Shown here: positions 1 through 7,766 of the stretch, in pieces | Position numbering within the stretch: the first letter of the stretch is position 1 | How the letters are laid out: each line of letters begins with the position of its first letter | Source of the DNA: Methyloversatilis thermotolerans | GTDB lineage: Bacteria; Pseudomonadota; Gammaproteobacteria; Burkholderiales; Rhodocyclaceae | Direction: 5' to 3' | NCBI RefSeq assembly: GCF_000372885.1 | Contig: NZ_KB889967.1 | Coordinates: forward strand, 2,290,655 to 2,354,654 | DNA length: 64,000 bases | Position numbers and translations under genes: made by a program | The notes under the pieces: model-generated | Seen by the model: the letters and a program-made list of their open reading frames with translations, nothing else | Told to the model about the DNA's origin: nothing | Databases searched by the model: none

Positions 1-1
1 C

Positions 2-2602
2 ATGCAGGTGCGCACCCAGACGCCCAAACTGGCCGAAATCCGCCGCGGCGTCATGGAGCTCTACATTTCCGACCATCCGCTGGACTGTCTCACCTGCTCC
101 GCCAACGGGAACTGCGAACTGCAGGACATGACCGGTGTGGTCGGCCTGCGCGAAGTGCGCTACGGCATGAAGGGCAAGAACCACTTCGATCTGCTGTCGG
201 CACTCAGCAAGGACGAATCCAACCCCTACTTCACCTACGATCCTTCCAAGTGCATCGTCTGCAACCGGTGCGTGCGGGCGTGCGAGGAAACCCAGGGCAC
301 CTTCGCGCTCACCATTTCCGGCCGCGGTTTCGATTCGCGCGTGAGCCCGGGCGAGAGCCAGCCTTTCATGGAATCGGAATGCGTGTCCTGCGGCGCCTGC
401 GTGCAGGCCTGCCCGACCGCCACGCTGATGGAAAAGGGCGTGATCGAGCATGGTCAGGCGGAAAAGAAGGTCACCACCACCTGCGCCTACTGCGGCGTGG
501 GCTGCTCGTTCGACGCCGAGGTGAAGGGCACGACCGTGGTGCGCATGGTGCCGAACAAGGACGGCGGCGCCAACCACGGTCACTCCTGCGTGAAAGGCCG
601 GTTCGCCTTCGGCTACGCGACCCATCCGGATCGCATCACCACGCCGATGATACGCAAGAGCATCGAGGACGCATGGCAGCCGGTGAGCTGGGACGAGGCG
701 ATCGGCTATGCCGCTTCGGAATTCAAGCGCATCCAGGCGAAGTACGGTCGCGATTCGATCGGCGGCATCGTGTCCAGCCGCTGCACCAATGAAGAAGGCT
801 ATCTGGTGCAGAAGCTGGTACGCGCGGCATTCGGCAACAACAACGTCGACACCTGCGCCCGTGTCTGCCACTCGCCCACCGGTTACGGCCTGAAGCAGAC
901 CCTGGGTGAGTCGGCCGGCACGCAGACCTTCGATTCGGTCATGAAATCGGATGTGATCATGGTGATGGGTGCCAACCCCACCGATGGACATCCGGTTTTC
1001 GGTTCGCAGATGAAACGTCGTCTGCGCCAGGGCGCCAAGCTCATCGTGGTCGATCCGCGTGCAATCGACCTGGTGCGCTCGCCGCACATCCAGGCCACGC
1101 ATCACCTGAAGCTCAAGCCGGGCAGCAACGTCGCCATCATCACTGCCATGGCCCACGTGGTCGTGACCGAAGGCCTGGTGCAGGAGGACTTCGTGCGCGA
1201 GCGCTGCGAATGGGTGTCTTTCGAGCAATGGCGCGATTTCGTGTCCAAGCCGGAAAATTCGCCGGAAGCGATGGAAATCCATACCGGCGTGCCGGCAGCC
1301 GAAGTGCGCGCCGCCGCCCGCCTGTTCGCCACCGGCGGCAACGCAGCCATCTACTACGGTCTGGGCGTGACCGAACACAGCCAGGGTTCGACCACGGTGA
1401 TCGGCATCGCCAACCTCGCGATGGCCACCGGCAACATCGGCCGCGAAGGCGTGGGCGTGAATCCGCTGCGCGGTCAGAACAATGTGCAGGGCTCGTGCGA
1501 CATGGGCAGCTTCCCGCACGAACTGCCGGGCTATCGCCATGTGTCCGATTCGGCCACGCGCGCCTTGTTCAAGGATGCGTGGGGTGTGGAGCCGCAGCCG
1601 GAGCCGGGATTGCGCATCCCGAACATGTTCGAGGCCGCGATGGAAGGCTCCTTCATGGGCCTGTACTGCGAAGGCGAGGACATCGTCCAGTCCGATCCGA
1701 ACACCCAGCACGTCGAAGCCGCGCTGCGCGCGATGGAATGCGTGGTGGTGCAGGATCTTTTCCTGAACGAAACCGCCAAGTTCGCGCACGTGTTCCTGCC
1801 GGGCTCCAGCTTCCTCGAAAAGGACGGCACCTTCACCAATGCGGAGCGCCGCATCTCGCGCGTGCGCAAGGCCATGCCGCCGCTGGCCGGGAAGGCCGAC
1901 TGGGAAGTGACCTGCATGCTGTCGAATGCGCTCGGCTATCCGATGGACTACACGCATCCGTCGGAAATCATGGATGAGATCGCGCGCCTGACGCCGACTT
2001 TCCACGGCGTGAGCTATCAGCACCTGGACGAGCTGGGCAGCATTCAGTGGCCCTGCAACGAGCAGGCACCGGAAGGGACACCCATCATGCACATCGACGA
2101 ATTCGTGCGTGGCAAGGGACGTTTCATGCTCACCGAGTACGTACCGACCGAGGAGCGCACTTCGTCGCGCTTCCCGCTCATCCTCACCACCGGCCGCATT
2201 CTGTCGCAGTACAACGTGGGGGCGCAGACGCGCCGCACACCGAACTCGATGTGGCACGACGAGGACCGCCTGGAAATCCATCCGACCGATGCCGAATTGC
2301 GCGGCATCAACGAGGGTGACTGGGTCGGCATCAGTTCGCGCGCCGGCGAGACGGTGTTGCGCGCTGTGGTGTCCGAGCGCATGCAGCCGGGCGTGGTCTA
2401 CACCACCTTCCACTTCCCGGAATCGGGCGCCAACGTCATCACCACCGACAACTCGGACTGGGCCACGAACTGCCCCGAGTACAAGGTAACCGCCGTTCAG
2501 GTGACGCGCGTCACCCAGCCGTCGGAATGGCAGCAGCGCTACCGCGACTTCACGAAGCAGCAACTGGATCTGCTGCCCAAGTCGCCGCGCGAGAAGGTGT
2601 AA
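2..2602 (+). CDS. fdsA: NAD-dependent formate dehydrogenase, alpha (catalytic) subunit, 5' truncated by window edge
   Basis: Catalytic subunit of the soluble Mo-bis-PGD formate dehydrogenase that oxidises formate to CO2 and passes electrons through Fe-S clusters to the diaphorase subunits. In-window residues show the end of the His/Cys-ligated N-terminal cluster (HPLDCLTC near 25-32), two ferredoxin-type 4Fe-4S motifs (CIVCNRC near 84, CVSCGAC near 129), a further Cys motif CAYCGVGC near 161, and CARVCHSP in which Cys289 is the expected Mo ligand followed by the conserved His290. The C-terminal MopB substrate-binding domain is complete. The frame is open to the left edge and the family is roughly 930-960 residues long, so the ATG at base 2 is probably internal and about 80 residues lie outside. 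It is followed at once by fdhD and fdsD. Confidence 0.95.
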   Translation: MQVRTQTPKLAEIRRGVMELYISDHPLDCLTCSANGNCELQDMTGVVGLREVRYGMKGKNHFDLLSALSKDESNPYFTYDPSKCIVCNRCVRACEETQGTFALTISGRGFDSRVSPGESQPFMESECVSCGACVQACPTATLMEKGVIEHGQAEKKVTTTCAYCGVGCSFDAEVKGTTVVRMVPNKDGGANHGHSCVKGRFAFGYATHPDRITTPMIRKSIEDAWQPVSWDEAIGYAASEFKRIQAKYGRDSIGGIVSSRCTNEEGYLVQKLVRAAFGNNNVDTCARVCHSPTGYGLKQTLGESAGTQTFDSVMKSDVIMVMGANPTDGHPVFGSQMKRRLRQGAKLIVVDPRAIDLVRSPHIQATHHLKLKPGSNVAIITAMAHVVVTEGLVQEDFVRERCEWVSFEQWRDFVSKPENSPEAMEIHTGVPAAEVRAAARLFATGGNAAIYYGLGVTEHSQGSTTVIGIANLAMATGNIGREGVGVNPLRGQNNVQGSCDMGSFPHELPGYRHVSDSATRALFKDAWGVEPQPEPGLRIPNMFEAAMEGSFMGLYCEGEDIVQSDPNTQHVEAALRAMECVVVQDLFLNETAKFAHVFLPGSSFLEKDGTFTNAERRISRVRKAMPPLAGKADWEVTCMLSNALGYPMDYTHPSEIMDEIARLTPTFHGVSYQHLDELGSIQWPCNEQAPEGTPIMHIDEFVRGKGRFMLTEYVPTEERTSSRFPLILTTGRILSQYNVGAQTRRTPNSMWHDEDRLEIHPTDAELRGINEGDWVGISSRAGETVLRAVVSERMQPGVVYTTFHFPESGANVITTDNSDWATNCPEYKVTAVQVTRVTQPSEWQQRYRDFTKQQLDLLPKSPREKV

Positions 2603-2608
2603 CGCAGC

Positions 2609-3466
2609 ATGGCCGACGGAGAGGTCATCGACGGGAATGCCGAAGCGGGTGGCTGCAGTGTGCCGCTGTCGGCGGATGTGCATCCCACGCAGACCCTTCG
2701 GCCGGCCACGCGTCTGCGCGACGGCCAGCGTGCGCCCGGCTTCGAGTGCGTCGCCGAGGAAGTGCCGGTTGCCATGGTCTACAACGGGCTTTCGCATGCC
2801 GTCATGCTGGCGACGCCGGCCGACCTCGAGGACTTCGGCCTGGGTTTCAGCCTGGCCGAAGGCATCATCGACCGGCGCGCCGAATTGCAGGACATCGAGG
2901 TCGCGCATCACAGCGGCGGCATCGAGGTGCGCATGCAGGTCACCCATCGCGCTTTCGAGGCACTGAAGGCGCGGCGCCGCTCGCTCGCCGGACGCACGGG
3001 TTGCGGGCTGTGCGGCGTCGACAGCCTGGCTCAGGTCGCACGCGAAGTGAAGGCGGTCACCGCGCGTCCGGCACCCGCCGCCGATGCCATCCACCGTGCT
3101 TTTTCGGCGATGGCCGACGCGCAGGTGCTGCACAAGCTCACCGGCGCTGTGCATGCAGCGGCCTGGGCCGACCTGCAGGGCGGACTGATCGCGCTGCGCG
3201 AAGATGTCGGCCGCCACAACGCACTCGACAAGCTGATCGGCGCGCTGGCCGACCAGGGCGTGGATCCGGCCTCCGGCATCGCGCTGGTTACCAGTCGCGC
3301 CAGTTATGAAATGGTGCTCAAGCTCGCCAGCTTCGGCGGCGGCCTGCTGGCGGCGATTTCCGCCCCCACCGGCCTGGCCATCGATCTGGCGAACCGCGCC
3401 GGCATCACGCTGTGCGGCTTCGTCCGCAATGGTCAGAAGGTGATCTACAGCGAACCCAAACACTGA
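2609..3466 (+). CDS. fdhD: FdhD/FdsC formate dehydrogenase sulfurtransferase accessory protein
   Basis: Accessory protein that transfers sulfur from a cysteine desulfurase to the molybdenum cofactor so that formate dehydrogenase becomes active; in fds operons the homologue is called FdsC. The 285-residue product has the family's Cys-x2-Cys sulfur-shuttling pair at Cys132 and Cys135 (CGLCG). The C-terminal part carries the FdhD-type segments EDVGRHNALDK and TSRASYEMV. It starts six bases after the fdsA stop and is clearly in the same operon. The first 30 or so residues are variable in the family, so a slightly later start cannot be excluded. Confidence 0.95.
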   Translation: MADGEVIDGNAEAGGCSVPLSADVHPTQTLRPATRLRDGQRAPGFECVAEEVPVAMVYNGLSHAVMLATPADLEDFGLGFSLAEGIIDRRAELQDIEVAHHSGGIEVRMQVTHRAFEALKARRRSLAGRTGCGLCGVDSLAQVAREVKAVTARPAPAADAIHRAFSAMADAQVLHKLTGAVHAAAWADLQGGLIALREDVGRHNALDKLIGALADQGVDPASGIALVTSRASYEMVLKLASFGGGLLAAISAPTGLAIDLANRAGITLCGFVRNGQKVIYSEPKH

Positions 3467-3477
3467 ACGGAACAGCG

Positions 3478-3708
3478 ATGGACATACAGAACCTCGTCAA
3501 GATGGCCAACCAGATCGGTCAGTTCTTCCAGAGCTACCCCAACCACGAAGAAGCCGTGGATGGCGTGGCGGGCCATATCCAGCGCTTCTGGGAACCGCGC
3601 ATGCGCAACGCCATCCTCGCCCATGCACAATCGGGCGGAGAGACCGGACTGCTGCCTCTGGTTGTGGAAGCGCTGCAGCGGGTCCACGGCACACAACAGG
3701 CGGCATGA
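3478..3708 (+). CDS. fdsD: Formate dehydrogenase delta subunit
   Basis: Small (76-residue) delta subunit found at the end of fds operons, implicated in assembly or stability of the soluble formate dehydrogenase and related to the N-terminal part of FdhD-type proteins. The sequence begins MDIQNLVKMANQIGQFF and contains the characteristic IQRFWEPRMR segment. The ATG was chosen because it lies just after the fdhD stop with a purine-rich upstream stretch (GGAACAGCG) and matches the usual N-terminus; a longer frame upstream would overlap fdhD and has no support. The stop overlaps the start of the next gene by four bases (ATGA). Confidence 0.9.
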   Translation: MDIQNLVKMANQIGQFFQSYPNHEEAVDGVAGHIQRFWEPRMRNAILAHAQSGGETGLLPLVVEALQRVHGTQQAA

Positions 3709-4307
3709 GCGCTGCGACACCTACACTGCGCGATCTGAGCGGCCTGGACAGCTCGCCCGCGGCACTGTCGGAATCGGCGCTGATACTGATCGACTGCCAG
3801 CAGACCTATCGCGAGGGCGTCATGCAGTTGAGCGGCGTCGAACCGGCGCTGCTGGAAGCCGCCCATGTGCTTTCGCGTGCGCGCGAAACGGGCCGTCCGG
3901 TCATCCACATCCAGCATGATGCGGGTCCCGGTTCGCCGTACGACATACGCGGTCCGATCGGACGCATCGCCGCACCGGTCACGCCCGTCCCCGGCGAAGC
4001 CGTCATCACCAAGCACTACCCGAACAGCTTCGTGCAGACCGTGCTGGACGAGGAACTGAAGCGCAGCGGCATCCGATCACTCGTCCTGGTCGGCTTCATG
4101 ACGCATATGTGCGTCAATTCGACCGCACGCGGCGCATTCAATCTTGGCTACCAGGTCACCGTGGTCGCCTCGGCCACCGCCACGCGCGATCTGCCCGGAC
4201 CGGGCGGCGCCCTTGTACCGGCCGCCGCATTGCAGACCGCCAGCCTGGCGATGATGGGCGACCTGTTTGCTGCAATCGCACCGTCGTCAGCCGATCTGCC
4301 GGACTGA
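3705..4307 (+). CDS. Isochorismatase-family cysteine hydrolase
   Basis: A 200-residue member of the isochorismatase-like cysteine hydrolase superfamily (nicotinamidase, ureidoacrylate/N-carbamoyl amidases and relatives). The usual triad is visible: Asp30 in ILIDCQQ, Lys103 in ITKHYPNSF and Cys136 in GFMTHMCVNSTAR. The substrate cannot be read from the sequence. The ATGA overlap with fdsD indicates translational coupling, so the hydrolase is made with the formate dehydrogenase; a role in formamide- or NAD-related metabolism would be a guess. A strong terminator follows immediately, which makes this the last gene of the fds operon. Confidence 0.88.
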   Translation: MSAATPTLRDLSGLDSSPAALSESALILIDCQQTYREGVMQLSGVEPALLEAAHVLSRARETGRPVIHIQHDAGPGSPYDIRGPIGRIAAPVTPVPGEAVITKHYPNSFVQTVLDEELKRSGIRSLVLVGFMTHMCVNSTARGAFNLGYQVTVVASATATRDLPGPGGALVPAAALQTASLAMMGDLFAAIAPSSADLPD

Positions 4308-4331
4308 TCGCCCCCTCGGCAAGGACCTGCG

Positions 4332-4359
4332 GGCCGGTGCGGTGCACCGGCCTTTTTCT
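4332..4359 (+). terminator. Rho-independent terminator of the fds operon
   Basis: A perfect nine-base-pair GC-rich stem (GGCCGGTGC / GCACCGGCC) with a three-base loop, followed by TTTTTCTTT. It sits 24 bases after the hydrolase stop and separates the fds operon from modABC. Confidence 0.9.
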
Positions 4360-4463
4360 TTCCGGTCGCAACGCGGCGCAGCATTTTTCCGGTTGTCACA
4401 TCGCACAGTACGATTTTCGTCTTACGATAGTCTCCTGTATCAACATTTATATAGGAGAACACA

Positions 4464-5228
4464 ATGCGTCGTCTGTCCTTCGTGCATCTGGTGGCCGCTT
4501 TTCTGCTGACCATGCTCGCCTCCGTGGCGCGCGCCGACACCCTGGTGGTGTTCGCGGCCGCCAGCCTGACCAATGCGCTTCAGGATATCGGCAAGAGCTT
4601 CGAGGCGCAGTCCGGCCATACCGTGAAGTACTCGTTCGCGGCGTCCTCAACGCTGGCCAAACAGATCGAGTCGGGCGCCCAGGCGCAGCTCTTCCTGTCC
4701 GCCGATGAACAGTGGATGGACTATCTGGCCGAACGCAAACTGATCGTCACCGACAGCAGGATTTCATTGCTGGGCAACAGTCTGGTACTGGTGACGCCTG
4801 CGGACAGCAAGGCCACCGTCGCGCTCGCCAAAGGCTTTGATCTGGCCGCACTGCTTGGCGACGGCCGGCTGGCCACCGGAGATCCGGCTCATGTGCCGGT
4901 CGGCAAGTACGCCCAGGCTGCGCTCACCCATCTGGGCGTGTGGCGGATCGCCGAACCCCGGCTGGTACGCGCGGATTCGGTGCGTGCTGCGCTGGTTCTG
5001 GTCGAGCGCGGCGAGGTACCGGCGGGCATCGTCTATTCGACCGACGCAGCGGTCACGCCCAAAGTGCGCGTCGCGGCCACCTTCCCTGCTGACAGTCATG
5101 CGCCGATCACCTATCCTGCGGCCATCATTGCGGGGCAGGATTCCGCCGCGGCCCGCGCTTTCTACACTTATCTGCGCAGCGACGCGGCCAGCACCGTGTT
5201 CAAGCGCTACGGCTTCAGCGTCAAGTAG
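4464..5228 (+). CDS. modA: Molybdate ABC transporter, periplasmic binding protein
   Basis: Periplasmic solute-binding protein that captures molybdate (or tungstate) for the ModBC importer. The 254-residue product has a classical signal peptide of about 24-25 residues ending at ARA, then VVFAAASLTNALQDIGK, the hallmark opening of ModA with the oxyanion-binding Ser/Ala-rich loop, and later the ModA-like segment GDPAHVPVGKYAQ. AGGAG six bases upstream supports the ATG. The 100 bases ahead of it, after the terminator, must hold the mod promoter, but I see no convincing ModE box there. It is followed six bases later by modB. Confidence 0.95.
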   Translation: MRRLSFVHLVAAFLLTMLASVARADTLVVFAAASLTNALQDIGKSFEAQSGHTVKYSFAASSTLAKQIESGAQAQLFLSADEQWMDYLAERKLIVTDSRISLLGNSLVLVTPADSKATVALAKGFDLAALLGDGRLATGDPAHVPVGKYAQAALTHLGVWRIAEPRLVRADSVRAALVLVERGEVPAGIVYSTDAAVTPKVRVAATFPADSHAPITYPAAIIAGQDSAAARAFYTYLRSDAASTVFKRYGFSVK

Positions 5229-5234
5229 GAATCA

Positions 5235-5921
5235 ATGGACGGAATCGCGTGGGAAGCCCTGTTGCTCAGTCTCAGGGTCGGTCTGACCAGTACGCTGCTG
5301 TGTCTGCCCTTCGCCGTCGGCGCAGCGTGGCTGCTTTCCCGTACCCGGCTTCCGGGCAAGGCGCTGCTCGACGGCATCGTCCATGCGCCGCTCGTGCTGC
5401 CTCCTGTCGTCATAGGCTATCTGCTGCTGATCACCCTGGGCACGCGAGCGCCGCTGGGCGCCTGGCTGAAGGCGAATTTCGGCATCCAGCTCATATTCAC
5501 CACGGAAGGCGTGGTGGTCGCAGCGGCCGTCATGTCCTTTCCGCTCATGGTACGCGCCATACGGCTTTCACTGGACGCGGTGGACCAGGGCCTGGAGCTG
5601 GCCGCCCGCACATTGGGCGCCAGTCGTCTGGACGTGCTGTTCACCATCACCTTGCCGCTCATGCTGCCGGGCATCCTGTCCGGATCGATGATGGCCTTCG
5701 CCGCCAGTCTGGGCGAGTTCGGCGCCACCATCACCTTCGCATCCAATATCGAGGGGGAAACCCGCACCCTGCCACTGGCGATCTACACGGCTACCCAGAC
5801 ACCCGACGGCGATGCGATCGCGCTTCGCCTGGTCGGACTGTCCATGCTGCTCGCGGTATCGGCGATCACGCTGTCGGAATGGCTGCACAGGCGCACCCAG
5901 CGCTGGCTCGGACGGTCGTGA
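5235..5921 (+). CDS. modB: Molybdate ABC transporter permease
   Basis: Inner-membrane permease of the molybdate importer, 228 residues, with about five or six hydrophobic segments. It carries the binding-protein-dependent permease EAA loop (LELAARTLGASRLDVLFTI) that docks on ModC. The N-terminus WEALLLSLRVGLTSTLLCLP is typical of ModB. The spacing to modA is six bases, so they are co-transcribed. About 150 bases of apparently untranslated sequence separate it from modC, which is unusual for this operon. Confidence 0.95.
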   Translation: MDGIAWEALLLSLRVGLTSTLLCLPFAVGAAWLLSRTRLPGKALLDGIVHAPLVLPPVVIGYLLLITLGTRAPLGAWLKANFGIQLIFTTEGVVVAAAVMSFPLMVRAIRLSLDAVDQGLELAARTLGASRLDVLFTITLPLMLPGILSGSMMAFAASLGEFGATITFASNIEGETRTLPLAIYTATQTPDGDAIALRLVGLSMLLAVSAITLSEWLHRRTQRWLGRS

Positions 5922-6071
5922 CCGCAAGAACTGCCGCCGATCGGCGACAGCGCGCATGCAGGACAGGGTTGTCAGGCAGTACGGCGCAGCGCGCTTGGCG
6001 GGACGGCTCGCCAATCACTCACCAGGCAGGGTTTTCTGCACGGTGGCACGCGGTCAACCAAGGTTTTCACA

Positions 6072-7205
6072 ATGATAGAACTGCATTTCCGCAAGAAGCT
6101 CGGCGCGCTCGATTTCGCGGTGGACGTCAGCCTGCCGTCGCGCGGCGTGACCGCCTTGTTCGGTCGCAGCGGCGCCGGCAAGAGCAGTCTGATCAACGCG
6201 GTGGCAGGGATACTTGCACCGGATCACGGACGCATTGCGGTCGACCAGCGGGTGTTCTTCGACAGCCAGGCCCGCGTCAACCTGCCAATCGAAAAACGTG
6301 GCATCGGATACGTGTTCCAGGATGCGCGTCTGTTTCCACATCTTGATGTGGCGGCCAACCTGCGTTACGGCCTGCGGCGGGCGCGAGGACCGGTGCGCAC
6401 CGACTGGGACAGCGTGATCGGCGTGCTTGGCCTGTCACACCTGCTCACGCGACGGCCTCACCTGCTGTCGGGCGGCGAGAAGCAGCGAGTCGCGCTCGGA
6501 CGCGCCTTGCTCAGCCAACCTTCACTGCTGCTGATGGACGAGCCGCTGGCATCGCTGGATGCCCCGCGCAAGGCGGAGGTGCTGCCCTACATCGAACGCC
6601 TGGCTGGCGAATTCGGGCTGCCGGTGCTGTATGTGAGCCATTCCATCGAAGAGGTGACGCGTCTGGCCGATCACCTGGTCATCGTCGCCGAAGGTCGTAC
6701 CGTGGCCAGCGGGGAACTGGCGGATGTGATGGCCCGCCCGGAACATTCGACGCTGATCGGTCGGCACGAAGCCGGCTCGGTGCTCGAATGCACGGTAGCG
6801 CAACACAATGATGACTACGCGCTCACAACCCTGCACTTCGCCGATGGTCAGTTGCGGGTGCCGCGCGTCGATCTCGACCCCGGATCCGCGGTGCGCGTGC
6901 GCATCCAGACCCGCGATGTGACCCTGGCCCTGTCCCGGCCGATGGATGTATCGATCATGAACAAGCTGCCCGGTCGCGTGGTCGGCATCACGCCGGAGGA
7001 TGGCCCTTACGCAGAGGTCGTAGTGGATCTCGGCAGCAGCACGCTCCGCTCGCTGGTCACGCGCGAATCGTGTGACCGCCTGGGGTTGCAGCCGGGAACC
7101 CCGGTATGGGCCCTGGTGAAATCGGTGGCGCTGGACGGACGCGGCATCAGCAAGCGTCAGAGCGCTGCGAAGGCAGCGTCCCCTCTGCGTGCCGTTGCGG
7201 ATTGA
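6072..7205 (+). CDS. modC: Molybdate ABC transporter ATP-binding protein
   Basis: ATPase subunit of the molybdate importer, 377 residues. Visible motifs: Walker A GRSGAGKSS at about 31-39, Q-loop YVFQD near 80, ABC signature LSGGEKQR near 132, Walker B LLLMDEP with Asp156-Glu157, and the switch His in YVSHS. The C-terminal 110 residues are a TOBE/Mop-type oxyanion-binding module (MNKLPGRVVGITPED), which lets ModC sense molybdate and trans-inhibit uptake. AAGG eight bases upstream supports the ATG. Its last 59 bases overlap the convergent ModE-like gene. Confidence 0.95.
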   Translation: MIELHFRKKLGALDFAVDVSLPSRGVTALFGRSGAGKSSLINAVAGILAPDHGRIAVDQRVFFDSQARVNLPIEKRGIGYVFQDARLFPHLDVAANLRYGLRRARGPVRTDWDSVIGVLGLSHLLTRRPHLLSGGEKQRVALGRALLSQPSLLLMDEPLASLDAPRKAEVLPYIERLAGEFGLPVLYVSHSIEEVTRLADHLVIVAEGRTVASGELADVMARPEHSTLIGRHEAGSVLECTVAQHNDDYALTTLHFADGQLRVPRVDLDPGSAVRVRIQTRDVTLALSRPMDVSIMNKLPGRVVGITPEDGPYAEVVVDLGSSTLRSLVTRESCDRLGLQPGTPVWALVKSVALDGRGISKRQSAAKAASPLRAVAD

Positions 7206-7557
7206 CGGCGTCTTCGAGTTCGACAAGCTGAAGAGCGACCGCGTCCCTGGTTCTCCGTTCGGCGGCCCGGAACAGCGCGATCACGCGCTCGCCGAACGCG
7301 GTCAGCTCCGCGCCGCCGGCGCCCTGCGAACGCCCGGGGAAGGTGCGCACCACGGGTTCGGCAAACATCTGGTTGAGATCATCGATCATGAGCCAGGCCT
7401 TCCGGTAAGCCATGCCCATGGCACGAGCAGCGCCGGATATCGAACGTTCCCTGGCCAGATGTTCGAGCAGGTCGATCTTGCCCGGGCCCAGCTCACCGCC
7501 ATTGCGCAGACGCAGACGAAGTGATGCGCCGCCGACCTGTGTCAATTCCTTGGACAT
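7147..7557 (-). CDS. ModE-like winged-helix regulator without molybdate-binding domain
   Basis: A 136-residue DNA-binding protein matching the N-terminal domain of ModE: LGPGKIDLLEHLARERSISGAARAMGMAYRKAWLMIDDLNQMF is spread over residues 24-66 and is the LysR-like winged helix of that family. It has no C-terminal TOBE/Mop domains (full ModE is about 260 residues), so it cannot sense molybdate by itself in the usual way. The internal ATG was preferred because the product then starts MSKELTQVGGASLRLRLRNG, as in short ModE homologues; 63 residues further upstream look non-coding. It converges on and overlaps modC, which suggests control of the mod or fds genes, but no operator was identified. 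Confidence 0.85.
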   Translation of the reverse strand: MSKELTQVGGASLRLRLRNGGELGPGKIDLLEHLARERSISGAARAMGMAYRKAWLMIDDLNQMFAEPVVRTFPGRSQGAGGAELTAFGERVIALFRAAERRTRDAVALQLVELEDAVNPQRHAEGTLPSQRSDAC

Positions 7558-7639
7558 GTCGCGAGTGTAGCCTGAACCTGCCCGTCCTTCGCGCAGCTTC
7601 CGCCTTGCCGCCCATCCGGGCGCACGCCGGACTGCGCCG

Positions 7640-7656
7640 TGCACCATATTGGTGCC
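7640..7656. promoter_or_regulatory. NtrC-like palindrome upstream of the transglutaminase/DUF2126 gene
   Basis: TGCACCATATTGGTGCC agrees with the NtrC consensus TGCACYAWWWTGGTGCA at all but the last base. It lies 111 bases before the GTG start of the transglutaminase gene and 83 bases upstream of the ModE-like gene on the other strand. I did not find a convincing -24/-12 sigma-54 promoter beside it, so the assignment remains tentative. Confidence 0.45.
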
Positions 7657-7766
7657 ATCAATCCCGGAGTGCATGATGACAAGCGGGAAAACAGGCATTT
7701 GCCGGCAAGCATGGTAATTGCTTCGAAGGATGGGCCGCTCCTTCAAACCCGCCGCCGGAGAACGTC

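Noticed and set aside
4423-4454. Possible ModE box ahead of modA (TTACGATA ... TTATATAGG)
   Set aside because: The two halves are not inverted repeats of each other, and the spacing does not fit the known ModE site.
7657-7766. Sigma-54 promoter beside the NtrC-like box
   Set aside because: Several GG and GC pairs exist but none has the required ten-base spacing with TTGC at -12.
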